From Spirochaetia bacterium (GTDB taxonomy: Bacteria > Spirochaetota > Leptospiria > Leptospirales > Leptonemataceae): a stretch of 64,000 bases of DNA. Where the stretch lies: contig VFLI01000029.1 in NCBI GenBank assembly GCA_009885105.1, positions 1-64,000 on the forward strand. The letters run 5' to 3'. Below, in pieces: positions 33,424 to 42,467 of this stretch. The position numbers and the translations under genes are program-made. The notes under the pieces are model-generated. The model made no database searches. It saw only the letters and a list, made by a program, of their open reading frames with translations, and was not told where the DNA came from. The first letter of the stretch is position 1. Each line of letters opens with the position of its first letter.

Positions 33424-34244
33424 ATCCAGCTCAGGCCCTCCTGTTTATTAAAGATTTTTTACTTCTTTTCAAAGCTGAAGTCAAGCGCGATTTGCTTTTT
33501 ATGAAGCGGTATCCGCTGGAGCCGATATCGTTTCTGTTTTTCATGTATCTGATTCTGTTTTCCATCAATCAGGGTTTTTCAAAACTCATGAAAACGGAAA
33601 CCAGTCTGATCAACCAGGAGAAAATGATTCTGGGATACTGCCTGATGCAGTTTGTGCTGGCCACACAGATGGGATGGTCCGGCCAGATTCAGAATGAAAG
33701 CCAGACAGGCACACTGGAACAGCTCTCGATTTCCGGCCACAGACTGGGTGGGGTGCTTTTCTCGCGCGGGACGGCGCAGCTGCCTCGGCAGATACTGAGT
33801 TTTTTTATTCTATTGGGCGCTTACTGTTTGAGTATGCCGGGAACAAACATTGACCTCTGGGCTTTTTATAAAGCCGTTCCCGTTCTTATGATAATGGCCG
33901 TCGGAATATTCGGTGTGTCGTTTCTTTTCGCGGGACTCACACTCATTTTCAAGAGAGTCGGTTTTTTCTTTCAGATCATCAATTTTGGTTTTCTGGGTTT
34001 GTTCTGGCAGGAACGCGCGAAGCTCACGGACGGCAGCCTACCTGCGTTTCTGTACGACAATTTCCCTTTGACGATGGGCATGGAGAAACTTCAGGCAATT
34101 CTTGTGCCGTCGTATTCGACAAAGTATGATCCGCATATTTTATTCTTTATCCCGGCCTGTATTGTCAGCGCCGGCGTCGGCTACTGGGTGTTTCGTTCCA
34201 TGGAAATAAAGGCGCGAAAATACGGACTTCTCTCGCAGTATTAA
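33420..34244 (+). CDS. ABC-2 type transporter permease
   Basis: A 274-residue membrane protein with six predicted helices (e.g. PISFLFFMYLILFSI, VLMIMAVGIFGVSFLFAGLTLIF). The ATG overlaps the ATPase stop. Without a big periplasmic loop it resembles ABC2_membrane permeases of the lipid or antibiotic exporter type. Substrate unknown; its position after the alkane-oxidation genes would fit export of a toxic or modified lipid, as inference only. It converges on the minus-strand beta-propeller gene, with a CCTTAACTAAGG palindrome at 34249-34260 over the stops. Confidence 0.82.
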   Translation: MNPAQALLFIKDFLLLFKAEVKRDLLFMKRYPLEPISFLFFMYLILFSINQGFSKLMKTETSLINQEKMILGYCLMQFVLATQMGWSGQIQNESQTGTLEQLSISGHRLGGVLFSRGTAQLPRQILSFFILLGAYCLSMPGTNIDLWAFYKAVPVLMIMAVGIFGVSFLFAGLTLIFKRVGFFFQIINFGFLGLFWQERAKLTDGSLPAFLYDNFPLTMGMEKLQAILVPSYSTKYDPHILFFIPACIVSAGVGYWVFRSMEIKARKYGLLSQY

Positions 34245-34254
34245 ACTTCCTTAA

Positions 34255-35409
34255 CTAAGGCAGATAGAGCAATTCAAACGGCCGCAGTCCCACATTTATC
34301 GGCTGCGATGTCAGACGGATATCGTCGCGAGAAGTATCGTAGATCATAACACCGGGGCTGGAGAAACTTGCGTCGCCGGCATACAGCCGCCCGTCGGGTG
34401 TGAGAAGCAGTCCTGCCACCGTTCCAGCATTGGATGGGAATCGAGCGATCACTGAAAGTAACCGCCCCGTTGACGGATCAAAACGATGCAGATATTTATT
34501 GAATGCCGCGTCCAGCACAAGCGCGTATCCGGTCGTGTCGTTTTTTATTTCCACATCCAGAATATCGCCGCCTGCTGCGGTCTCTGCGTACAGAAAGCCG
34601 GGACGGAACATCCGAGTGGCGAGATTGAAAGCTTCGACTCCGCCGTCAAGGGCGCTCAAGAAACCCATTCGATTCGGACAGGCGACAACAATATGCGGCT
34701 GTCCGTCTATGATAGCTCTCTTCAATTTGCTGAAGGGATTGCGGCTCTGAAACTGGAAAACACCCGTGACGGCATCGGACGCCGTGCTGATTTCAACAAG
34801 ATAGGAGGGGCTGTTGGGCGGAAGTTTTCCCGAGGCGTCGTTTCTGTCCAATCTCTGCAGGGCTACGTAAAGAGAAGCGCCTTCTATCAGCATGCTGTCC
34901 ATCTCCGGCAGATTGTCCGCGATTCCGGAAGTAGAATATGTGTCCGCATACGGTGCAAGCGAAATCGAACCGGTGGCGATGCCGGCTGCGGGATTGACGA
35001 TAAGAAGATTCGCACGGTTGTAGAGCGTGATGTATGCTTTGTTTTCGCTGGCTTTGATAAAATCATGAGGATTGGTGCCGGCGCCTGTAGAAAATTCCAG
35101 AGTTGTCAGGAATCCCAGCGCAGGCTGCAGGACCTGAATATTATCCCGATTCAGCCGGTTGATTGTATAAACAAGTCCGTCCTGATACCGGGCTGAAGCA
35201 TCTGAGTGTACGGAGGGCGAACCAGGCAGAGCGAATCCCTCCGGATTCAGCACGGCAAACCTGCCCAGCGATCCAAAATCTGTCGTAACGACTCCGATAC
35301 TTCCATGCGATCCGCCGGCGAACAAAGTGAAAATCGAAGGCTGCTGAATATCACGGCAGCCCAGAACCAGCGCAAGAAAGACGGCAGACAACATTCGAAT
35401 ATGATTCAC
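34255..35409 (-). CDS. YncE-like beta-propeller lipoprotein
   Basis: A 384-residue lipoprotein with a lipobox ALVLGC (Cys18 from the GTG at 35409; ATG 35394 is an alternative). The mature part has repeated blades of the YVTN/YncE type: GRFAVLNPEG, GAGTNPHDFIKASENKAYITLYNRANLLIVNPAAG, TSYLVEISTASDAVTG-like segments, GYALVLDAAFNKYLHRFDPSTGRLLSV. Such propellers bind corrinoids in some surface systems (BtuG), and a TonB receptor is two genes upstream on the same strand, but a B12 role is not proven; no riboswitch lies in front. The start overlaps the SpoIIE-TPR stop (GTGA). Confidence 0.75.
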   Translation of the reverse strand: MNHIRMLSAVFLALVLGCRDIQQPSIFTLFAGGSHGSIGVVTTDFGSLGRFAVLNPEGFALPGSPSVHSDASARYQDGLVYTINRLNRDNIQVLQPALGFLTTLEFSTGAGTNPHDFIKASENKAYITLYNRANLLIVNPAAGIATGSISLAPYADTYSTSGIADNLPEMDSMLIEGASLYVALQRLDRNDASGKLPPNSPSYLVEISTASDAVTGVFQFQSRNPFSKLKRAIIDGQPHIVVACPNRMGFLSALDGGVEAFNLATRMFRPGFLYAETAAGGDILDVEIKNDTTGYALVLDAAFNKYLHRFDPSTGRLLSVIARFPSNAGTVAGLLLTPDGRLYAGDASFSSPGVMIYDTSRDDIRLTSQPINVGLRPFELLYLP

Positions 35410-37643
35410 AGAGGCAGCTTCTCCAGAATTTTTTTAGCACGGCTGTTTTCCGGTTCAATAGTCTGAACTTCCGCAATCATCGAGCGACTTCTATTCTGGT
35501 TGCCCTTTACGAGATACATTTCCGCCAGATTAACGAGATTCTTGACAAGCGAAGGCTCTCTTAGCCGGACACGCTCTGCCGAGTCGATCGCCCGATCATA
35601 ACGCCGGGCTTTTTTCAAGCAGTGCGACGCCACAAACATCATTTCCGTATCCGCCGGATGCAGCTCGCTGAATTTCTCAGCAAACTCAGCCGCTTTCTCG
35701 TAATTATCAATATTTATGTAAAGTTTCACCAGCAGCCGCAGGACAGCGGTGTCTTCCGGGTGATATCCGTGTATTTCTTCAAGTTTGCGCAGAGCCTCTT
35801 CCCGTCTGCCTCTGTGCCAGTCCTGGCGGGCCTCATTGATGTCCTGTGTTTCATTGATAAATTCGGATTGCGGCTCATTTTCGTGGAAGCCGATGCGAAG
35901 CAGTGAAAAATCATCCGTAAGCTCGCCTTTTTCATGGATGACCTCCTCAATACGCGTCAGCTGGCCGGCGCCGTCATTGACAACGGACAAGAAAAGCTGC
36001 TCATTTTCATTGATTTCTCTTTCGCCGTCCTTTCTGGCCATATTTAAATCATCTCGACCGTCTGAACCGGCGATGATTACATCGCCAGGTTTCATCTGAA
36101 AGGTGCGCACATAAATCCCTCCGTCCAGCCCCTGTGTGCCGAGTTTGTGAAACATGTATTCTGCATCGATAAACGACGCCTGATTCTGCCGGAAAAGAAC
36201 CATCGGCGGGTGTTCCGCATTCATGAAGTATACCAGGCCGGTTTCATCCTCGACCATGCCGAGCACCATGGAAACGAGCATCGTCCCGTCGAAACTTTCG
36301 AACACTTTTTGAAGTTCCACAAATGAATTTTTCATCCATCTTTCCGGATACTGATCCGCAGTCTGGGCCGTGAGCCGGGTCCTTTCAATAATCGATTGAA
36401 ATACAGCGCCGAGAACCAGCGCCCCGCCTGCGCCCTGAATGGATTTCCCCATCGCATCCGCGTTTAAGAAAACCGTGTACGGCCGTTTCTTCAGAGAAAT
36501 ACTGTGAGCGATGCAGATATCGCCGCCGATTTCCTCTTTCCAGACGCGGAATTCGAAACGCTTTTTCTGCCGGATTAAAAAATCTACCGTGACAGGATTA
36601 CCTCTGGTTGTGTTTGCCGCCAGAGGTTTGAGCAGCAGCGAAGTAAGAAAATAGTCTCCGTCCTGCTGCGTCTTCAATTCCTGTACTTTCCCGAGAGTCT
36701 GAGCCAGTTCTTCCGTCCGCACCTGAACTTTATGCTCCAGATTTTCATTCAGACTGGTAATCTGTTCGTACATTGCGCGGAGTTTTTCCGTAATGATAGA
36801 GAGAAGATATGACTGGTCCCCGAAATCATCCGCCGATGTGCGAAGACTGGTCACATCGAACAGTCCGTTCCCCAGATTTGTCAGCGCATTGTTGGATACG
36901 GACAATCCGCCTTTGACGGCCCTTGCCACAACAAACGATGCCACCACAAGCGCTGCGAAAACAAGAAACACCATGATGCCGATATGAACCAGCGGATGCG
37001 AAAGAGTGATAATACCATTGTTGGTAGCGTACAGAAAATATCCCATCAGGGTGAAGGGCATAACCGTCACTGCCAGAATCGTGGCCAGCAGCCTTCTGAA
37101 ATATCCAAAACGCCGCACCATATGCGCGGGCGGCGAACTGTTTCGCAGAGCCTCCGACTGCAGAAGGGGACGGACGTTGTCCTCCGTGATGAAAAGATAC
37201 ACGATGGCGGAAATGGGAATTGTAATGAACAAAAGATATGGAATTGTCATGTGCGCCTGTGGCTGCAGCTGGAAATTCTTGGCCATTACAAAGCCCAGGT
37301 GAGCGAGAGGAACACCCAGGGCCCATCGAAGGATGATTAATTTCACCTCAAAATACGGATAGTGGAGAAGCAAGAGAGAGGCCCGAGCAGGATTGGGGAG
37401 TTGGCAGCCGGGACCGGGAATATTCTTAAAAATGCTTTTCACTTTGATAATTCGGAATACAAGGGCAACTCCGATAACAACAACGGCGGCCACGGTTCCC
37501 ATGCCAAGGGCGAGCAGAGTATCATCGATATTCTTAAAACCGGAAGCCACGGCTGAAAAATATATGCCGATCGGCACGGGAATCAGATGTGTGAACAACT
37601 CCAGCTTCAGGGTGAGCTTGAGAATAAATTTGTTGGGTTTCAT
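35406..37643 (-). CDS. Membrane SpoIIE/PP2C phosphatase with HAMP-like and TPR regions
   Basis: A 745-residue protein. Six or so membrane helices occupy residues 15-265, then a coiled coil (LNENLEHKVQVRTEELAQTL), then a PP2C/SpoIIE-type phosphatase domain (about 345-575): GGDICIAHSI, FLNADAMGKSIQGAG, NAEHPPMVLF, DVIIAGSDGRDD, LTDDFSLLRI. The usual GDVSGHG loop is changed to ADAMGKS but keeps the Asp. Tetratricopeptide repeats finish the protein (about 600-745). It probably dephosphorylates STAS-type antagonists in response to a membrane signal. It is coupled by 4 nt to the propeller lipoprotein. Confidence 0.82.
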   Translation of the reverse strand: MKPNKFILKLTLKLELFTHLIPVPIGIYFSAVASGFKNIDDTLLALGMGTVAAVVVIGVALVFRIIKVKSIFKNIPGPGCQLPNPARASLLLLHYPYFEVKLIILRWALGVPLAHLGFVMAKNFQLQPQAHMTIPYLLFITIPISAIVYLFITEDNVRPLLQSEALRNSSPPAHMVRRFGYFRRLLATILAVTVMPFTLMGYFLYATNNGIITLSHPLVHIGIMVFLVFAALVVASFVVARAVKGGLSVSNNALTNLGNGLFDVTSLRTSADDFGDQSYLLSIITEKLRAMYEQITSLNENLEHKVQVRTEELAQTLGKVQELKTQQDGDYFLTSLLLKPLAANTTRGNPVTVDFLIRQKKRFEFRVWKEEIGGDICIAHSISLKKRPYTVFLNADAMGKSIQGAGGALVLGAVFQSIIERTRLTAQTADQYPERWMKNSFVELQKVFESFDGTMLVSMVLGMVEDETGLVYFMNAEHPPMVLFRQNQASFIDAEYMFHKLGTQGLDGGIYVRTFQMKPGDVIIAGSDGRDDLNMARKDGEREINENEQLFLSVVNDGAGQLTRIEEVIHEKGELTDDFSLLRIGFHENEPQSEFINETQDINEARQDWHRGRREEALRKLEEIHGYHPEDTAVLRLLVKLYINIDNYEKAAEFAEKFSELHPADTEMMFVASHCLKKARRYDRAIDSAERVRLREPSLVKNLVNLAEMYLVKGNQNRSRSMIAEVQTIEPENSRAKKILEKLPL

Positions 37644-37769
37644 ATTTCTTGCGATTGCTGGTTTCCTGTAGCCTGGAAGTGCGCTAAGTTTTCCCTCACC
37701 CTTTATTCATACAATAAGTTTTCAAGACCGGATACCGTAAGCTGTGATGGATCAATTCTATACAATTAC

Positions 37770-39794
37770 TTAGAATTTACTGCTCAGAGTGACATAAACA
37801 GAACGACCCGGAAGCGGGTAACCGGTGATATCAGAAACCCTTGTATCCAGGATATTTTTCACCTCCATACCCAGCAGAATCTCCGTATCACGGCGGCTGC
37901 GTCCGTAAACAGAATACATTAAAAAAACATTATAGATTATGCGAGCCGGCTGGTAATTGAAATAATCGTTTGTCCTGTCTCTGAAAACCGCGCCCGTATA
38001 GGCGATTTCGGTTCCCGTTTCCAGATGCTCATTGAAATAGGAAAGTCCCCCGTGCGCCTCATGGCGGGGACGCAGCGGCAGAATCTTACCCTTCAGGTAG
38101 GTGACATCGCTGGTGTTGACAGCATTCTGATATGTATAATTTATATAATTTTTTATATGATCCAGCAGCTTCAGCCGCAGTGTGAATTCGGCCCCGCGGA
38201 TGGAAGCGGAATCTATATTCTCCGGGCGCAGAGAAAACTGCGAGTTAGGAACAAACAGAATCATGTCCTGCACCTTTCTGTCAAATGCTGTCAAAAATAT
38301 TTCGCCGGGATTGCGCCTCTGCAGAAATTTTACTCCCATTCCGGCGTCAACGGTGCGGGATTTTTCCGGTCGAAGCTCCTGATTGCCGATGATGCTTCCT
38401 CGCTCTCCAAAAAGTTCTAGAAAATTCGGCATTCTTCTATCGGAGGCAGCGTCCGCTCTGATCTGGAATTCGGCCCAGGAAGCGCGGAAAGGAACAAACA
38501 GCGCCCCGACTGCAAAGGCGGCAAACTCATTGTACGATTTTGCCGATCTGTACGGGTCCCAGGTCGAAGCGGAATATTCGTCATTGAACGAATCCGTATA
38601 TTTTTGATATTTCGCCAGCGGAGTGATCACAATTCTTTTATCCTGAAAGAAAATCTCGTCTTCAATGTGCGCCGATGAATGATTGCGGAACTTTGCCGGA
38701 ATTTTCTGAGTGATATCGTCGAATCTGTCGCGCCGGTCGCCGTGAAACGCCTCACGTTCAATTCCCAGGAAAAAGCGGATGATCTGGTGATAATCGATTA
38801 AATAGAGCTCCGGGATAAGGTGCGTTCCGTACATCTGGATACGCGAATGCGAATCGGGACTTCCCGATGAAAGCTCCTGAGCCGGATCAAAAAAAGATTC
38901 CTGCCCTTCCGAATAAAAAACCCTCGTACCCAGACGAAGATTCTTAATCAAAAAACCCTTTGTATCCGAACCGGCTCCCAGCGTGTCGCGCCAGTATTCT
39001 CGTCTTGTGTCATGCGTCTGATTGCTGCCGGGCCCTGGAACGCCGTGGTAACGGTAAATATAGTCATCGAGAATTTTCCATTCTGTATTGCCTGTTTTGT
39101 AATTCGCCCGCCCGGTGAAAGAATTGTCGCGAATCTGAGCGTTGCGTCGTTTATCGTCGAAATCATCAGTCCGATTCACGAAAGGCGTGCCGTTATCATT
39201 GTGAAACCGATAATCCTGATCCGATTTCCTCATCCCTCCCGACACTGCCCAGGCCAGTTTATCGCCTCCCCAGGCCTGCCCCACAGCGCGGGCAGTTCCG
39301 AATGACCCTCCTGAAAATACCAACCGCTGGCCTGCCCCCTCCGGCTGGCCGGGAATCAGATTGATCGAACCGCCGGCTGCTGAGCCGGAGAAGGCTCCCG
39401 GTGAACCGGAGCGGAACATCTCTATGGAAGAAATTGAATCGAGGTTGATGTCGGAAAGATTCACCTCGCCCGAGCCTGCATTGTTGAGAGGAATGCCGTC
39501 GATGAAAATGTTTACCTGATTGGCGTTGGAACCGCGGATCGACAGAGTGGAGTACGACCCAAGACCGCCATACCGCCGGACATTGATGCCGGCCTCCTGT
39601 TCCAGAATCTCGTCCAGACTCTGGAAACGGCCTTTCTCCGGAGTTTCAATCACTGTCGCGGAAGAGTTTCGGCTGGCTGCGCCTGCCGAGCGTTTCGCCT
39701 CCACAACAACTTCAGACTCCTGAGATTCCTGCCCAGGGAGCGATGTGGTGATAAGAAGAAAAAAAAGGAAGAAAAGGTATCTGTTCGAGTTCAA
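37770..39794 (-). CDS. TonB-dependent outer-membrane receptor (BtuB/vitamin-type)
   Basis: About 674 residues from a TTG at 39794 (NSNRYLFFLFFLLITTSLPGQ is a signal peptide); a GTG at 39845 would add 17 residues coded by a dispersed repeat. The plug domain is typical: SLDEILEQEAGINVRRYGGLGSYSTLSIRGSNANQVNIFIDGIPLN, then SSIEMFRSGSPGAFSGSAAGGSINL. A 22-strand-barrel-like remainder ends in a terminal aromatic residue (YVTLSSKF). Short plug and absent N-terminal regulatory domain suit vitamin B12 or siderophore receptors. The substrate is not shown by sequence; the neighbouring propeller lipoprotein makes corrinoid a candidate. Confidence 0.85.
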   Translation of the reverse strand: MNSNRYLFFLFFLLITTSLPGQESQESEVVVEAKRSAGAASRNSSATVIETPEKGRFQSLDEILEQEAGINVRRYGGLGSYSTLSIRGSNANQVNIFIDGIPLNNAGSGEVNLSDINLDSISSIEMFRSGSPGAFSGSAAGGSINLIPGQPEGAGQRLVFSGGSFGTARAVGQAWGGDKLAWAVSGGMRKSDQDYRFHNDNGTPFVNRTDDFDDKRRNAQIRDNSFTGRANYKTGNTEWKILDDYIYRYHGVPGPGSNQTHDTRREYWRDTLGAGSDTKGFLIKNLRLGTRVFYSEGQESFFDPAQELSSGSPDSHSRIQMYGTHLIPELYLIDYHQIIRFFLGIEREAFHGDRRDRFDDITQKIPAKFRNHSSAHIEDEIFFQDKRIVITPLAKYQKYTDSFNDEYSASTWDPYRSAKSYNEFAAFAVGALFVPFRASWAEFQIRADAASDRRMPNFLELFGERGSIIGNQELRPEKSRTVDAGMGVKFLQRRNPGEIFLTAFDRKVQDMILFVPNSQFSLRPENIDSASIRGAEFTLRLKLLDHIKNYINYTYQNAVNTSDVTYLKGKILPLRPRHEAHGGLSYFNEHLETGTEIAYTGAVFRDRTNDYFNYQPARIIYNVFLMYSVYGRSRRDTEILLGMEVKNILDTRVSDITGYPLPGRSVYVTLSSKF

Positions 39795-39819
39795 AACCCA
39801 GGAAAACAGAAGACTTATT

Positions 39820-39990
39820 GAACACAGATGAACACGAATACACACGGATAATCACAGAAAACAAAGACGAAGCCAGAAGAAAAGTAAGATTTTGGCGCGA
39901 TAAAATCTGCCGGGAGATTCACGGGGGATTTTTCCCTTTAACCTGTCAATACTCTTCCAGTTTAATCTGTGTTTATCCGCGGGTAAAAAC
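39820..39990. repeat. Dispersed repeat arms in the fabG-TonB intergenic region
   Basis: The left arm (39820-39866) holds AACACAGATGAACACGAATA and CACACGGATAATCACAG; the right arm (39960-39990) holds TTTAATCTGTGTTTATCCGCG in the opposite orientation. The ACACAGATGAACACxxAT / ATCTGTGTTTATC unit is a familiar type of dispersed intergenic repeat. The spacer between holds no gene that I can support. The left arm contains the alternative GTG start of the TonB receptor. Confidence 0.6.
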
Positions 39991-40003
39991 TTACCGTCTC
40001 TTC

Positions 40004-40771
40004 TCACATACCGGTTGCGGTTCCGCCGTCAACGCGGATTACATTGCCGGTGATAAAACCCGCGTCCTCTGAGCAGAGAAAGCGAACCACACGCGAAATA
40101 TCCTTTACCTGTCCTGGACGTCCTAGAGGAACCGATGCCTTCAGCATATCCTGAACGGCCTGGGGCAGAGCTGCTGTGAGTTCTGTCTGAACAAATCCCG
40201 GGCAGATGGCGTTGCAGAGAAGACCCTTCGATGCATATTCGCGGGCGATAACCTTTGTCAGTCCCAGGAGTCCTGCTTTGCTGGACGAGTAATTCGCCTG
40301 TCCGGGCTGACCCACAACGCCGGAAATCGAACTGATGTTGACGATGCGTCCGCCGCCCTCCGCTTTCATCAGAAAACGAAGCATGGCCTGAGAGACAAGG
40401 AACGCGCCTTTGAGATTCACATCCAGCACGAGGTCCCATTCTTCCTCTTTCATTCGAAGAAGGAGATTGTCCCGGAGAATCCCCGCATTGTTAACGAGAA
40501 AATGGAGACCGCCCATTTCAGATTTTATGCGATCTGCGGCTGCCTCCACTTCATCTTTTTTTGTAACGTTGCACTGTATTGCAATGGTTTTCACACCGTA
40601 TTTGGATGATATCTCGGACGCCGTTTTCTGGCAGTCCTCCAGTTTCACGTCCAGTATCACACTGTCCGCGCCCCATTCCGCCAGGTCTTCCGCAATGGCT
40701 CTTCCGATTCCTCTTGCCGAACCTGTAACAAGCGCGATTTTTCCCTTAAAAGGTCTGTCTGTATTGCTCAT
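40004..40771 (-). CDS. fabG: 3-oxoacyl-ACP reductase
   Basis: A 255-residue short-chain dehydrogenase of the FabG type, the NADPH-dependent reductase of fatty-acid elongation. TGSARGIGRAIAEDLA is the cofactor loop, NNAGILRDNLLLRM includes the FabG-typical N-N-A-G-I-x-R-D, and the catalytic set is S in NISSISG, Y-x-x-x-K in ANYSSSKAG. The end DAGFITGNVIRVDGGTATGM is the usual FabG tail. It may act in fatty-acid synthesis or as a specialised reductase; it stands alone on the minus strand. Confidence 0.9.
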   Translation of the reverse strand: MSNTDRPFKGKIALVTGSARGIGRAIAEDLAEWGADSVILDVKLEDCQKTASEISSKYGVKTIAIQCNVTKKDEVEAAADRIKSEMGGLHFLVNNAGILRDNLLLRMKEEEWDLVLDVNLKGAFLVSQAMLRFLMKAEGGGRIVNISSISGVVGQPGQANYSSSKAGLLGLTKVIAREYASKGLLCNAICPGFVQTELTAALPQAVQDMLKASVPLGRPGQVKDISRVVRFLCSEDAGFITGNVIRVDGGTATGM

Positions 40772-40881
40772 AATAGAACACAGGATTTTTGCTTCAAATC
40801 AGGATGCAAGGCTTTTCTATTTGACAGTCCGCGTTTTGTGCATGATTTTACTCATAGAGCGGGGGAATTCAGCAGAATAGT

Positions 40882-41217
40882 ATGGATATTCAATTTGTTT
40901 ACATAACTGTCCGCAGTCCAGAAGAGGCAAAAAAAATCGCCGTGGATCTGGTTGAAACTCAGCTGGCGGCCTGCGCCAATATCATTCCGGGAATGCAGTC
41001 CGTGTACCGCTGGAAGGGAGAAATTGCGCAGGATACGGAAACGGTGCTGATACTGAAAACATCATCCCCATCTTTGAAAGCACTGACAGCCAGAGTGAAG
41101 GAGCTGCACAGTTATGAATGTCCTTGTGTGGCTGTCTGGTCGATTGAGAACGGATACGAACCGTATCTGGACTGGATCCGGGAAAACTCACAGGGCACAG
41201 CAGGCGGGGCAGAATGA
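40882..41217 (+). CDS. cutA: CutA divalent-cation tolerance protein
   Basis: A 111-residue trimeric small protein. Family motifs: VYITVRSPEEAKKIAVDLVETQLAACANIIPGMQSVYRWKGEI, then ETVLILKTSSP and LHSYECPCVAVWSIENGYEPYLDWI. The A-C-x-N-I/V motif and YEPY-W-I end are diagnostic. Role is only loosely linked to copper tolerance. Its stop overlaps the argJ start by 4 nt. Confidence 0.95.
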   Translation: MDIQFVYITVRSPEEAKKIAVDLVETQLAACANIIPGMQSVYRWKGEIAQDTETVLILKTSSPSLKALTARVKELHSYECPCVAVWSIENGYEPYLDWIRENSQGTAGGAE

Positions 41218-42467
41218 CAGAAAACACATCCAATCAATATCCTCTTGAATTTCTTGCAGCAGGCTGGAATGCCGGCATCAAAGACGCGACGCTTGACTTC
41301 GGCGTTCTGTTCAGTAAAAGACCGTGCGTCTCCGCGGCGATATTCACCAGAAATAATTTCCCCGGGAATCCTGTGATTGTGGGCCGGGAACACTCGGCGC
41401 GGGGCGCGATTCGGGCGGTCGTTGTAAATTCAAAGAATGCGAATGTGGCGACCGGTCCGCAGGGCCTGCAGCTGGCGCGAGATTTCTGCAGATGGACGGC
41501 GGAGAGTCTTTCGATTCGAGAGGACGAGGTTCTGCCTTCAAGCACCGGCGTGATCGGAAGACCCATCGATCCAGAAAAAATAAAAGCGGCATGCGAAGCA
41601 ATTCCGCAGAAACTGGTTTCGGCTGATTTTCCCGGTTTCGCCCGGGCGATCATGACTACAGATCAGTTCATGAAAATGCGTTCCGTGCAAATGAAATCCG
41701 GCGCACGCCTTACCGCTGTGGCGAAAGGCGCGGGCATGATTCAACCGGACATGGCGACAATGCTCTCGTATGTCGCGACAGACGCCAGGCTGGAAAAAGC
41801 CGATCTTGACAGACTGCTGAAATGCACGGCGAACAGAACGCTCAACAGACTCTCCGTTGACGGCGACACTTCCACCAGTGATACTTTCGCCGTTCTTGCC
41901 AACGGAGCTTCCAATGTGAAAATTTCATTCCCACAAAATGCTGCGGACGCGTATGAAACAATCGCGGATCCGTTTATTCCAGGCGCTCTGAGCAGCCTGC
42001 CCGCAATGAGCACAGCGGAGATTGAATTCCTGCTGGAATTTCAGAATGCGGCGCGGGACCTGACAAAAATGATCGCTTCCGACGGCGAAGGCGCCACAAA
42101 ACTTATTGAGCTTCAAGTCGTTGATGCGCGGGACAGATCTCAGGCGCTCAAAATTGCAAGGTCAATTATCAACAGCCCGCTTGTAAAAACGGCCGTCTAC
42201 GGCGGAGATCCCAACTGGGGCCGCCTGATCATGGCGATTGGGAAGGTTTTTGACGAGCCTGTGAATCCCGAAAAACTTAAGATTTTTTTTGGAGATCTGC
42301 CGCTGGGAAAAGCGGGGGAAGAAAATCTACAGGCTCTTTCCAATTACTTGAAAAATAAAGAAATTTTGATCCGGGTGTCTCTCGGAGAGGGAAAAGCAGC
42401 TGAAACCCTCTGGGGCTGCGATGTCACGGAAGAGTACATCAGAATCAACTCTTTTTATACAACGTGA
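41214..42467 (+). CDS. argJ: Bifunctional ornithine acetyltransferase/N-acetylglutamate synthase
   Basis: A 417-residue autoprocessing enzyme of arginine synthesis that moves acetyl from N-acetylornithine to glutamate, and may also make N-acetylglutamate from acetyl-CoA. The self-cleavage site is in KGAGMIQPDMATMLSYV, where Thr of MATML is the nucleophile and start of the beta chain. Other family motifs: AGIKDATLDFGVL, VVVNSKNANVATGPQG, SSTGVIGRPI, DGDTSTSDTFAVLAN, YGGDPNWGRLIMAIG. The next gene begins at a GTG overlapping its stop. Confidence 0.96.
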   Translation: MTENTSNQYPLEFLAAGWNAGIKDATLDFGVLFSKRPCVSAAIFTRNNFPGNPVIVGREHSARGAIRAVVVNSKNANVATGPQGLQLARDFCRWTAESLSIREDEVLPSSTGVIGRPIDPEKIKAACEAIPQKLVSADFPGFARAIMTTDQFMKMRSVQMKSGARLTAVAKGAGMIQPDMATMLSYVATDARLEKADLDRLLKCTANRTLNRLSVDGDTSTSDTFAVLANGASNVKISFPQNAADAYETIADPFIPGALSSLPAMSTAEIEFLLEFQNAARDLTKMIASDGEGATKLIELQVVDARDRSQALKIARSIINSPLVKTAVYGGDPNWGRLIMAIGKVFDEPVNPEKLKIFFGDLPLGKAGEENLQALSNYLKNKEILIRVSLGEGKAAETLWGCDVTEEYIRINSFYTT

